Positions 33,754 through 43,086 of a stretch of DNA of 64,000 nucleotides are shown here, piece after piece. Under the pieces are notes generated by a model. That model did not search any database and was not told where the DNA came from. It saw only the letters and a program-made list of their open reading frames with translations. Within the stretch, counting starts at the first letter, position 1. The number at the start of each line of letters is the position of its first letter. Position numbers and translations under genes: made by a program. The DNA comes from Poronia punctata (taxonomy: Eukaryota > Ascomycota > Sordariomycetes > Xylariales > Xylariaceae): NCBI GenBank assembly GCA_022579005.1, contig MU401469.1:248001-312000 (forward strand). Direction: 5' to 3'.

Positions 33754-35129
33754 ATGCCTGACCGCAGCAGTCAGACGGATGGGTACCGGGTCATCAGTCA
33801 CAAAGTAGGCTTCAGGGAGCGCATCGCGCACTTTACATGGGCCAACTTTGCCTGCACACAATCAACAGGCAGCGTAGCCATCCTACTATCGTCGACGAGG
33901 CGCCAGTTCCACGGCATGCAGACGGCCGCCGTCGTCCTATTCGTCCTCGACATGGTACTTTTTGTACTCTTCTGCGGGGCCATGATCACTCGTTTCAGCC
34001 TGCACCCTCATATGCTCGTCCGGTCATTCACACGCCCACCTGAGCCGTTTTACTTTAGCACATTCATGGTCTCGATAGACGCTTGCATCATCTGCATGCA
34101 GCGCTTTGGCGTGGCCCATGTCGGCCCTTGGCTGGTCTATGCGATACGCGTCCTCTTCTGGTTCTATGCCGGGGCATCTTTACTTGTTAGTGCTATCCTC
34201 GGCGACCTACTGCATGAAGACAACAAGACGTTGCTACTTACCCCCACCACTATTGTCATCATTTCCCCCCTTTTCCTCCTAGCTCATGAACTGCATTGAT
34301 GAAAAAGGTAGTGTAACGACACAACATATGAGAACCTTGCTGACGACGGTCTTCTACTCACCAAACAAAGTTCGCGACCGTCATATGGCTCATCATAGGT
34401 GCCAAGTCTCCCTTTAAAGCCATTCAACTCCACCCAGCCGTCTTCCTGATGATCATCAACACAATGCTCACCTCTGTCATCGCAAGCAACATCGTGGAAT
34501 CCCAGCCGTCGGAACAGGGCATGCTGATGATCGTCGCCGCCGTCGCGTATGTAGGCCTCGGCCTCATCGTAACCGTCATGCTCCTCGCCTGGCACCTCGC
34601 TAGTATAGTAGAACTCGGTCTCGGCGACCCCAGCCAGCGCTTGGGCATGTTCATGCCTGTCGGCGCTTCGGGTTACGCCATGGTGGCGCTTATCGGTTGC
34701 TCTCGTCATCTTCCTACCGATTACGGATACTTTGCTAAGAACCCTGCTGCGGCGGATACCGTCCGGGTCATGGCGCTGTGGACGTCGGTTTTCCTGTGGC
34801 TTTTTACTTTTTGGGTTTTTTCCCTTGCATTGCTTGCTAGTTTGCCCGCTATCTGGTCGTCTAGGTCTCGATCGGGTATGCATTTCACTCTGGCCTGGTG
34901 GGGAGCAGTGTTCCCTAATGCTGGGTTCGTGCTGGCCACGGAATTTATTGGGAATGAACTTGAATCTGATGCTGTTGAGTGGGTTGCTGTTGGTATGACT
35001 GCTGTGTTGTTTGCTACGTGGCTTTTGAATTTGGTTCTGCATGGGAAAGCTATTGTGACTAGGCAAATTGTTTGGCCTGGAAAAGATGAAGATGTTGGCG
35101 AGGACGAGGGGATGTTCAAGTCTAAGTGA
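33754..35129 (+). CDS. TDT-family membrane transporter (Mae1/Ssu1/TehA-like)
   Basis: This plasma-membrane transporter of the tellurite-resistance/dicarboxylate (TDT) family includes fungal malate permease Mae1 and sulfite pump Ssu1. Exons 33754..34185 and 34371..35129 give 396 aa, the usual length. The 185-bp intron starts at GTTAGT; removing it joins LFWFYAGASLL to FATVIWLIIGAKSPFKAI, as expected for TM4-loop-TM5. N-terminal FTWANFACTQSTGSVAILL corresponds to the conserved TM1. About ten hydrophobic helices are visible, ending with ATWLLNLVLHGKAIV and an acidic tail. The substrate (malate, sulfite or other) cannot be decided from sequence. Reading through the intron meets a stop at 34299, which would truncate the protein. 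Confidence 0.85.
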
Positions 35130-35299
35130 ATAGTTTCTTTTCTTTTATGAAAATGAAGTTGGCCCTTTGGAATGTCTATTGGTGAGTGAAATTCAACATT
35201 ACACATGTTTCCAATAAGGTATACTAACGCTGCGTGTAGATACCTTATCAAGATGTCGAACGATTCAGCATCCCCCCATCAACCTTTGCATAAAATCCA

Positions 35300-36295
35300 T
35301 CAAATAACAATCTCAACAGACAAAAGCTCCTTCAAATCCCTCTTTCCCATCCAATCCTCCCAACTCGGCCTCACAACTTTTTTCTTCAACTGCCCGGGTT
35401 CAATCCAATCCGTAATTCCGGCCATATACCCGAACTCCTCAATATAAGCCGGCGCCCACAAGACCTCATACGGATGTCCGGTCCTCTCATGCATCTCCTT
35501 CAACGACAAACTCTCCAACCTGGCCTCCTTGCCCGTAATCCGCTTCCAGATCTCAATACATTCGTCAATCGTCAAGTAACTATCATAAGCGAGTAATTTC
35601 GTCCCGGGCTCTTCCCCCTCGATCAAAGCATGTACCCAATCTCCCACGGAATCGTCCTCGTCCGTGATAGGAATGCGCATAGCCCCACTACACGGAATCA
35701 CGAGCTTATACTCCCCTGTCACTGGGTCTGGTTTGGGCATCAAGAGACCGTTTGTAGCATAAGCGCCAATATAGATGAGGGACGTCTTCTTCCATAGTTC
35801 CGGCTGCGAGCACTCGATGTACGACACGATGGCCGCTTTTGCTTCCCAGTGGTACGAGGTCGGATATTTCCCTCCAGAGGCCGAGTTCATCGGTCCCAAA
35901 GCGGAATATACCAAAACCTCGAGAGTGGAAATTGCAGATGCGGCGGCTATGGCGGCATTTTTTCCGTGCTGGATTTCGGTTTCGAGGCCTTTCTTGCAGC
36001 TTTCTTCTTGGGAGAATCCCGCGTTTAAGGCGGCGCGGTAGGGGGCCCAGAAGTCGGTGTTGAGGAATATGGCATGCACGCCGGAAAAGGCTTTTTCCAA
36101 GGAGGGGATGTCGTCTAGGTCGGCGGGAGTTATTGAGCAGCCTAGGGAGCGGAGGATGTTGGTTTTGGGGGAGGACGGGTTTCTCGTTATGGCGCGGACG
36201 TTCCAGTCTGGGAGGGAGGCGAAGGTTTTGGCGATGGAGAGGCCTTGGTGGCCTGTTGCGCCTATGATTGCGATTGTCTTTTTTGGTTGGGACAT
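35300..36295 (-). CDS. NmrA-like NAD(P)-binding protein
   Basis: This is an atypical short-chain dehydrogenase of the NmrA-like family, including redox-sensing regulators and isoflavone-reductase-like enzymes. It is a single exon of 331 codons. The Rossmann motif GATGHQG (residues 12-18) follows strand KKTIAII; VRAITRNPSS gives the basic NADP-binding loop after the second strand. Downstream are HAIFLNTDFWAPY and LEVLVYSALGPMNSASGGKY. The canonical SDR Tyr-x3-Lys active site is not evident, as is usual in NmrA proteins. It is divergently transcribed from a bZIP gene across a 523-bp shared promoter with repeated octamers, so co-regulation is possible. Confidence 0.88.
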   Translation of the reverse strand: MSQPKKTIAIIGATGHQGLSIAKTFASLPDWNVRAITRNPSSPKTNILRSLGCSITPADLDDIPSLEKAFSGVHAIFLNTDFWAPYRAALNAGFSQEESCKKGLETEIQHGKNAAIAAASAISTLEVLVYSALGPMNSASGGKYPTSYHWEAKAAIVSYIECSQPELWKKTSLIYIGAYATNGLLMPKPDPVTGEYKLVIPCSGAMRIPITDEDDSVGDWVHALIEGEEPGTKLLAYDSYLTIDECIEIWKRITGKEARLESLSLKEMHERTGHPYEVLWAPAYIEEFGYMAGITDWIEPGQLKKKVVRPSWEDWMGKRDLKELLSVEIVI

Positions 36296-36565
36296 TTTGA
36301 AAGTCTGGTGGTGTCTTGGGGTGTACTGATGGTTTATCTTGATGAGGGGAGGTGGAAGATGTGAGTGTGCAGATGATGAGGGATGAGGACCTTTGATGAG
36401 TGTGAATAGAATCAGTCGGGAGGGGCTTCACGGGGTATATATAGTTGAAGCCATGCCTTACCCATTCTACCTTTTCTTGCTTTCATGTTTACATTTTTCT
36501 ATCTTTGACCGACCTGCTCTCATCCTGCGATGATCTGGTTTGTGAGATTGACGTATAAGTCAAAA

Positions 36566-36572
36566 TGGCTTA
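36566..36572 (-). promoter_or_regulatory. Repeated promoter word, copy 1 (7 of 8 bases)
   Basis: TGGCTTA is a seven-base match to the GTAAGCCA octamer on the opposite strand. It lies 271 bp upstream of the NmrA-like start codon. Confidence 0.4.
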
Positions 36573-36605
36573 TGAAAATCCAACGATGTGATTGGCTATT
36601 AAACC

Positions 36606-36613
36606 GTAAGCCA
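36606..36613 (+). promoter_or_regulatory. Repeated promoter octamer GTAAGCCA, copy 2
   Basis: This exact octamer is extended to GTAAGCCACTT. The extended 11-mer is a perfect inverted repeat of 36678-36688. Confidence 0.5.
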
Positions 36614-36675
36614 CTTTTCAACGGAATTATCGGAGTTACCAGGCCAAAGAGGATCGTCACAAACCCCGACGTGAA

Positions 36676-36688
36676 GTAAGTGGCTTAC
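36676..36688. promoter_or_regulatory. Palindromic site GTAAGTGGCTTAC containing copy 3
   Basis: GTAAG and CTTAC form a perfect 5-bp inverted repeat around TGG. The right half is the octamer in reverse (TGGCTTAC). A related word CCACTTAC follows at 36699-36706. Dimeric factors such as bZIP proteins bind sites of this shape, but no known consensus matches. Confidence 0.5.
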
Positions 36689-36772
36689 TCTTGATCGACC
36701 ACTTACAAAGGAGGAGATATTTCAAAAAGTCATCAGTCAGTCAATGTTTCATTCACGAATAAGGCAAGGCGC

Positions 36773-36780
36773 GTAAGCCA
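36773..36780 (+). promoter_or_regulatory. Repeated promoter octamer GTAAGCCA, copy 4
   Basis: This exact octamer lies 39 bp upstream of the bZIP start codon, probably within the 5' UTR or core promoter. Confidence 0.45.
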
Positions 36781-36818
36781 ATTGTCTTGTTGCGATACTG
36801 GATTTTAAGTACTTTGAA

Positions 36819-37949
36819 ATGCCCAAGAGCGAAAAGGGAAAACATGCCGGACCATATGCCGAGCTTGGCGATAAGACCAAGAAGAAGAAGAAAAGGATCG
36901 TTACGTCGGCTAGAAGGGAACAGAATAGAGTTGCTCAGAGAGCTTATAGTAAGTATATTTGCTCTTTGCACCTCTTATTTTCAGATTTTGTTGGTATAAT
37001 TCATGTAAGAATTGAATGGTCTTTGTATGTATTGACCTTGTTGAAAGGGGAGAGGCAGAGGGAACGAAAAAAGCTTCAAAAGCCAATACTACCTCGTCCT
37101 CGTGGATTACTGAAGTTGGCTCCAAGGGTAGATGATCGGGATGGTAGTTTCTCTTCAGCTACTGTGGGTAGTATCGGGGTCGGCAGCCTAGAAGACGTTG
37201 CTCCCGATATAATGTTTCCTCAATCGAAGGGGAACTCGACAAACTGTATTCTGGATTCGGATGTCTCACGTGAGGGTGGCGCTTTACTCTCAGATGAACC
37301 TCCGGCTTCACTGTTATCGAGAGTAGATGCCAGCTTAGAGGTATCTTCATTTACAGCCGGCCTGACAGTCGGAGGGACAGGCCTATATACTTCAAGTTGC
37401 GCCGACCTCTACCTTGATACCGGTACAGCACGCAGCTTGGAAGATAACCGAACAGCCGTTCTCCGAGCCTGTCTTTCCAACGCAATATGCATCGGCATGG
37501 ACCTCTCGGAACTAATGTTTTGCGAAAAGCCCTACATGTCACCCTTTTACCGCCCAACAGGAACAACAATACCATCCCCTGCCTCAGACGAAAACTACTC
37601 ATCATACGACTTCTTGCCCCTCTCTCTGAGACCAACATGGGCGCAGATCCTCATAGCCCATCACGCGAGTCTGGACTTGATTCCGTTACCGAAACTCCGC
37701 GAGCGCGCCATTCTCGCGAGTGCCGCTCTGCCTCATCTCCTCTCGCCTTGGGAAATGAAGCTGGATATATATACGAGAGATGCGCTGCTTTGTCAGGTTT
37801 CCGGCGTTGTCGCTTATCAATCGTGGGATAGGAGTAGTTGGCAGGTGGAGACTTGGTTTTTGGATAAGTGGAAGATGGTGGTTGATGGGGATGATTTCCG
37901 CAATAGAGAGGATTTGTTTAGTCAGGGGATTCCTGGGTTGTGGATGTAA
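36819..37949 (+). CDS. bZIP transcription factor with long C-terminal (DUF3425-like) domain
   Basis: This is a nuclear DNA-binding regulator. Exons 36819..36948 and 37048..37949 give 343 aa. A lysine-rich lead KTKKKKKRIVTSA precedes the basic region RREQNRVAQRAYRERQRERK, which appears only after splicing and matches fungal Yap/AP-1-like basic regions. A classic leucine zipper is short or absent, as in many fungal DUF3425 bZIPs. The C-terminal half (PTWAQILIAHHASLDLIPLPKLRERAI, MKLDIYTRDALLCQVSGVVAYQSWD, VETWFLDKWKMVVDG) is the DUF3425-type region. The 99-bp intron is a multiple of three and free of stops, so intron retention would give a longer protein with a split basic region. It is divergent from the NmrA-like gene. 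Confidence 0.87.
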   Translation: MPKSEKGKHAGPYAELGDKTKKKKKRIVTSARREQNRVAQRAYSKYICSLHLLFSDFVGIIHVRIEWSLYVLTLLKGERQRERKKLQKPILPRPRGLLKLAPRVDDRDGSFSSATVGSIGVGSLEDVAPDIMFPQSKGNSTNCILDSDVSREGGALLSDEPPASLLSRVDASLEVSSFTAGLTVGGTGLYTSSCADLYLDTGTARSLEDNRTAVLRACLSNAICIGMDLSELMFCEKPYMSPFYRPTGTTIPSPASDENYSSYDFLPLSLRPTWAQILIAHHASLDLIPLPKLRERAILASAALPHLLSPWEMKLDIYTRDALLCQVSGVVAYQSWDRSSWQVETWFLDKWKMVVDGDDFRNREDLFSQGIPGLWM

Positions 37950-38393
37950 GGCCACGGAAGCGTGTTGCCTACTTCGAGACGGCACGAGTCAAGATATCAG
38001 AACTCAAACTGCATAATACCAAAGTCGTCAACGTCGACATCATGTCGACAAAGTCGGATCCGATGTGAAGCGGTCTTCTAGCCCGGCCCAATATGCATGC
38101 CATTATAGATGCATCAAGGTAGTATCCAAATATCCAATCCGGCGTGGTGTGATTTCCTAAAAGAAACCGGTCGATCTTATCCCGAAGTAAATGCAACACC
38201 CAAATATCGAATCCGCCTTAACCCTGAAAACCAAAGCTACAGAGTGAGAAACGTTGCCTTTTCCCGGTGGCTTGCCGTCTGGAAGGTGATGATATAAAAG
38301 CTCAAGAGTCACGGGTTGATGGTATGCAAACCCAACTTACTCAAGTTTTCTCTACTCGGGTAATCGCGGTACCTGGATCGTTTGAAGGAAAAG
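37950..38393. other. Intergenic, promoter of secreted protein gene
   Basis: This lies between the bZIP stop and the G1-like secreted protein. No other gene was seen; TATAAAAG at 38293-38300 could be a TATA box for the downstream gene. Confidence 0.5.
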
Positions 38394-39293
38394 ATGTTTT
38401 TCGCTGCCCTTTGTATCTCGTTGCTGGCCTTTGCCAACCAGGCTTATGCTGTGTCGTGGTACTTCCTCCGGTACTACCCGGCTTCGGGCCAGAGGTTTAC
38501 CTCTTTCTCCGGAAATCTCGTCACGCCGAACCAGCCCAATGCCGCAACCGTGAGTGTCTAAACCTCTCCGCCCTCTGTTCAACTCCTGACTTGGCCGTTT
38601 CATAAATCCAGATTTACGTTTGGCCTGGCCTCCAACCAACGGACAATAGTGGCGTCTACCAAAATGTCATGGACGGTCGCTCCGGCACCTGGTGGATAGG
38701 TAGTGGGTGGTGTTGTTCGAATCCGAGTCTCCCTTGGGGAAGCGGCTTCAATACTTACCCGGGTGAAAGTGTCGCTTTCCGGAACGAGCTTGGGGGCTCG
38801 ACTTGGACGTCTACTCTGACGAGGTCTTCTACTGGGGAGACGGCTTCTGACAACTTCGCTTTGTGTATGTGGACCATCTCAGTCATGCTCTTGTTGTAGG
38901 GTTGATTTGCTAAGAACCTGCAGCGTCCAAGTCTTTCAACCAAGCGTTGTTCGCTATTGAACTGTAAGTCCTACGACCCCTGAGTACATATGTCATGATA
39001 TTTCTGACACGAGCCTACTTACCTAGTTATGATGTCCCTTGGAACTTTGGTCAAGTATCGTTCACCAATGTTGTCATCGTAAGTCCATCATCGCCCGAGC
39101 AGAGAGAGAGAATGTGGCGAACTAAGGATTCCTTTAGACAAGTTCCGGCAGCGGCGACTCGAGCTGGTGTAATGATAGGCCAGAGAACTACAATGGCGCG
39201 ACTGTGTATTCGATTCAGGGTGTAAGTGCCAGTGTTCGCGGGGACACGGTGACCTGTAGGATTTCTTCCGTGGTTCTACAACGTCCGGCGTAG
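38394..39293 (+). CDS. Secreted beta-sandwich protein resembling G1 (eqolisin) peptidases
   Basis: The five exons are 38394..38549, 38612..38864, 38924..38963, 39027..39078 and 39138..39293, with four introns of 59-63 bp, giving 218 aa. MFFAALCISLLAFANQAYA is a clear signal peptide. The mature protein is rich in Ser, Thr, Gly and Trp. YPGESVAFRNELGG, RSSTGETASDNFAL and ALFAIELYDVPWNFGQVSFTNV follow the order and style of eqolisin strands (GDxI, TTGQ, AEWIxE...VPFxxFGxVxFT). The Glu of IEL might be the catalytic Glu equivalent; the catalytic Gln is not clear. Cysteines are at GWCCSNP, WCNDRP and VTCRI. It could be an active peptidase, a degenerate relative or an unrelated fold. The gene model is solid; the family is tentative. 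Confidence 0.7.
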
Positions 39294-40217
39294 AACCGGT
39301 ATCATTATGTCGCCCTCGACCGATAGCCACTTCTTGTTTGCTGCTGTTTTATAGCCCACCGTGTTTTGAAAAAAGAGGCGATGAGGCGATTTACAAATAT
39401 TGTGGGCGCACGAGATACGGATATCAGATGAACTCCGTAAATATTCCCGGTCCTACTCGTAGACTTTCAGTTTTCAAATATGACGGGTAGAAGGGGGCGG
39501 AGCGCGGACGTGCAAGCAGGCGAGACCGGTGTCTATGTAGTTTTGAAATGCTCTTTCAGTTTTTAACTACGAGTATGAGCATGCCCGCGCCGAGACTTCT
39601 TGACATGGTGTGCGAATACTCGAACATTTGCAGGGGTCCCGGGACGGCTGTCCTCCGATTCGCCCACCACACGACCCCTGTTGGCCAGCCGGTAATTGTC
39701 ATGATCCCAACAGGGACATTGCCGAACAGTAAGCTATTCTGACCAACCGCTTAACTTTTGATGCCTTGTCGATAATAGTCAGCCTTCGGTGATTCGCAAC
39801 CAGGCATAAGTGAGGTAGATCATACCCGACACACATTCTAGTGTGCTTTTCCGTGCATACCCAGCTTCTGGGCATTGGCCAAGCGAGGTATGTCAAAAAT
39901 CTCGCGCAGAGGATGGGAGCTGGTATATGCGCCTTCGGTATCGCACCACGTGCCGATGAGTTGATCAAGTAAACCTTGTCGACGGGTACTGCCCTGTGCA
40001 TAGTATGACTGGTCGCCTAAGCGAAAGCGAAGTAATCAAGGCTCGGCGTGATATTGGAATGGTGAAAGATGCTCAGACGTATAAAAGAGATGGAGCGCGA
40101 CGATCTGTCAAGTGTGATATGCAAGTCGACGTAGCCGTTTTTCACCCTTCTTAATTCCCATTCGCTTCCAGGCCCGTTGTGGTACCCAAGGGAATAACAA
40201 CATCCATTGACAACAAC
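39294..40217. other. Intergenic, no gene seen
   Basis: This lies between two secreted-protein genes on the same strand. ORFs at 39548-39742 and 39699-40001 overlap on opposite strands and have no motifs. Confidence 0.45.
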
Positions 40218-41068
40218 ATGGCGTTAAAAACCACCCTTCTCTTCCTGGCAACAGGTTTGGGCGCTCTAGCCGGACCTGTGTATAAGAAACCCACCGAGCT
40301 TCCCGTCAGAGTGATCGAGGGTTCTTCTATCGACCTCACTGGTCTGGCACTCCCGCAAGCTAACAAGGCCGTTCTGCTCTATCGCAGTCGGCTTGGCGAG
40401 GATGGGGTAAACGAGCTCATCAAGGAGGATGTTGCCGCTGCCGATACCTTCTGGCAAGAGACAATGGCCAAGTCGACGGGCAAGTTTGTCGGCGGGACGA
40501 TGCGCGCCCAAGGATATGCGCCTCACGAGATCTTTAATGCTACTTCCGTCGGGAGATGGTTCATCCTCGGCGGGACAGGCGTGAGTACCTTAACCTACTT
40601 GCCAATTCCTATGTCACCAGAAAGTTACGTAATTATTGACACTTCACGTTGAATCTGCAGTGGCCAAACGACTTTCTCCAGACCAGCCCAGAGCATTACC
40701 TCAGCCTGTCGGGAGCGGGGGTACACGATAAATCGACGACGCTCGAATCGATTGAAAACTGGGGACCGGGTCCTATCACGTATTTCAAAGGCATGTCGGA
40801 GGAGAAGCCGGCCTTTTTCCCGGCGCTACACGAGTATCCAGAGTCGGCACAGTCGGCGCTAGCGCTGCAGCTCAAGGACGGCACCACGTTTGCGCATTCC
40901 TTGACTGCCTTCCGCGACTTGCCTGGTGGTTATGGCGTCGAGATTTTCCAGGGTATTTGGATACCTGATGGTGCACCAAAGGAGGTGCTTGATGGCTTGA
41001 CGAAGCATATCACAGTCGAGTTTTCGAATTGGCTCAAATTAGCTTACAAGATGGCAACTGCGGCGTAA
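40218..41068 (+). CDS. Secreted protein of unknown function (256 aa)
   Basis: I do not recognise the family. Exons 40218..40580 and 40661..41068, joined in phase 0 over an 80-bp GT-AG intron, give 256 aa. MALKTTLLFLATGLGALAGP is a likely signal peptide. The mature protein has no cysteine, so no disulfides, and it reads as a compact soluble domain: EDVAAADTFWQETMAKSTGKFVGGTMRAQG, WPNDFLQTSPEHYLSLSG, LKDGTTFAHSLTAFRDLPGGYGVEIFQGIW. It has one or two N-glycosylation sites, such as NAT. It lies close downstream of another secreted-protein gene on the same strand, which may reflect shared regulation. Extracellular location is inferred from the signal peptide only. Confidence 0.72.
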
Positions 41069-41680
41069 TAGATGGATTCTTATTGTTGGTGATGACAACT
41101 TTGGGCCGCGTTAAATAAGTAGTGGCGATATAATAATCACTTACCTGGCTTTTAAACTTGAGTTGAGGTGGTTGACGTCTGGCGATCTCTTCAATTGCAG
41201 CTGTTGAAAATAAATCGTACTTTGGTCCGTTTCGTGGTTCAATGACTATCGATATGAGAAAGGTATGACGGACACACCTGGGCTAATAATTAAGAGGTAG
41301 CCGAGATGCACTGGTTCCGTAGTACCTACCTTACCTTCAGACGTCGCGTCACCGACATTTGCGACGTCATACGATCGTAACAACCCCGCGTCCGTGGAAC
41401 CTTTGTGCCTTCCTCAGTTGGAAGTTCTTCCCAACTCTACGAGAAATGTCTTGTCAGCTCTGGTTCTGTGGGGGCTTAGCTGTCAGCAATTGACCCTACA
41501 CACGCCCAACAATGTTTATCATCATACCTTATCTAAGCTAAGCACTGAATCCGGGAGTGCGTTATAGTAATGCCAGTTCGTCGTCTCCAAAGAGCCAACA
41601 AATATAACTACGACGGAGTATCCTTACTCACATCATTTCCTTGTATATGATCAGTCATCGCCGCTAAAGCAGAAGCCACA
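41069..41680. other. Intergenic, no gene seen
   Basis: Promoter region of the DUF1295-like gene; nothing else seen. Confidence 0.5.
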
Positions 41681-42607
41681 ATGTCCGACTATAGGGCACG
41701 CAAACGTGAAGATGTCGGCGTGGGAGAACATGAGCCGTCGAAGAAGCCCTTTGACCTCATCCATCGAGGCGAGAAGAATCCCACACTAAGCGGTCAACTC
41801 ACATTCATCGGTCTACGCCTAGCCGACATCCCACTGCAGAGAGCTCTCCTCTCGGCGTCGACGTCCGGTCCCGGCGTCCGACTCCTGACATGCCTGGGTC
41901 TCCGAACAATCTTCACGCATACTTCCACATCGGTGCCTACCTCCCTGCTCATGCCCATGTCCGCACAGTATAGTTTCTGGCCCGCGAACTTGAACCCGAC
42001 CGGCCTGATCTTGCTCTTCATGAGCGCTGGCAGCGCAGCAAAACAAATTTACTGGCTTCTCTTCACCAGCGAAGAATCCTTCCCGCCTAAAACCGCCTGC
42101 GCCGTAAGCTTCTACAACTCGGCAGTGAACTCGCTCAACAGTCTCCTCTTCCTCTGGCTGGCTACTACGTCTCTCCGCTCCGCCCCACGGCTCTCTTTCA
42201 CTGCGCCCTCGTCCCTCGACCCGGCTGCGCATACGCACTTTATGCTTCCACTGAGCACCATCGTCGGAACGCTGTGCTACATCGCCGGCCTGACTATCGA
42301 GGCATTGGCTGAACGACAGCGATCCTGCTTCAAGGCCCGTCCTGAGAATAAGGGCAAGGTGTGCAAAGTCGGTCTGTGGAGCTGGGCTCGTCATATCAAT
42401 TATTTCGGCTATTCCCTCTGGCGCGGCGGTTACGCCATGGTAGCGAGTGGATGGATTGGTGGTCTTGCTATGGGATTGTGGCAGGGCTACGATCTCAGCC
42501 AGCGTGCCGTGAATGTGTTGGACGGTTATTGCGGCAACAAATACGGCGAACAGTGGGTCAAGTTCAAGAGAGATGTTCCCTACCGGATCATTCCAGGTGT
42601 TTACTGA
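41681..42607 (+). CDS. DUF1295-type integral membrane protein (steroid reductase/ICMT-like)
   Basis: This membrane protein has the fold shared by steroid 5-alpha-reductases and isoprenylcysteine methyltransferases. It is a single exon of 308 codons. Hydrophilic residues 1-40 are followed by about six hydrophobic segments, e.g. NPTGLILLFMSAGSAAKQIYW and LSTIVGTLCYIAGLTIEALAE. The C-terminal cofactor-binding block reads VGLWSWARHINYFGYSLWRGGYA, near the family GLWxxxRHPNYFGE; Pro and Glu of the consensus are replaced by Ile and Tyr. YGEQWVKFKRDVPYRIIPGVY is the usual end. Candidate activity is NAD(P)H-dependent reduction of a sterol or fatty substrate, but the changed motif leaves that open. 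Confidence 0.78.
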   Translation: MSDYRARKREDVGVGEHEPSKKPFDLIHRGEKNPTLSGQLTFIGLRLADIPLQRALLSASTSGPGVRLLTCLGLRTIFTHTSTSVPTSLLMPMSAQYSFWPANLNPTGLILLFMSAGSAAKQIYWLLFTSEESFPPKTACAVSFYNSAVNSLNSLLFLWLATTSLRSAPRLSFTAPSSLDPAAHTHFMLPLSTIVGTLCYIAGLTIEALAERQRSCFKARPENKGKVCKVGLWSWARHINYFGYSLWRGGYAMVASGWIGGLAMGLWQGYDLSQRAVNVLDGYCGNKYGEQWVKFKRDVPYRIIPGVY

Positions 42608-43086
42608 GGAGTGAAAATGGCAAGGAAAGTGTGCTTCGGTAAGTCCTAGGAAAGGTATGTGTAAGATACGTCGACAGCCCAGACAGGTGTATGGGTCCTT
42701 GAATCATGTCCTCGAAAACACTTTTAATACAAAACAAGACCGAGATGCCCACTCTGAAAGACTACGGCTTAATGCAAAGTGGTTACATCAAGAGACCGAG
42801 TTGAAAAGATGAGCATGCCCGCTCCATATCAATCCATCCACCCCAACTGCATAGCCATAAATCTGTAACATGTAGAGCAACATGTTCGCTGGGGCGAATT
42901 CTCATTCCCCTCAAAAAGCCTCCCCTTGTTGTATTCTAGTATACAGAGCTTATAAGGGGCCGGTATCCACCTACAACAACACACGTAAGGGGAGCACAAC
43001 CCCTTCATCGTCTCAAGTACGCCATGCACAAACTTAGTCCGATACTTCCATAGCAAGAGTTGACTAGTGTCTGTCTGTGGCTAAGT
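42608..43086. other. Intergenic, convergent spacer
   Basis: This 3'-to-3' spacer lies between the DUF1295-like and SNF5 genes. The minus ORF at 42829-43056 is featureless. Confidence 0.5.

Noticed and set aside
34284..35066. 260-codon minus-strand frame
   Set aside because: Antisense shadow of the TDT transporter second exon.
35706..36431. 241-codon minus-strand frame overlapping the NmrA-like gene
   Set aside because: It is an out-of-frame reading of the NmrA coding sequence, rich in Arg/Pro/His as frame shadows usually are.
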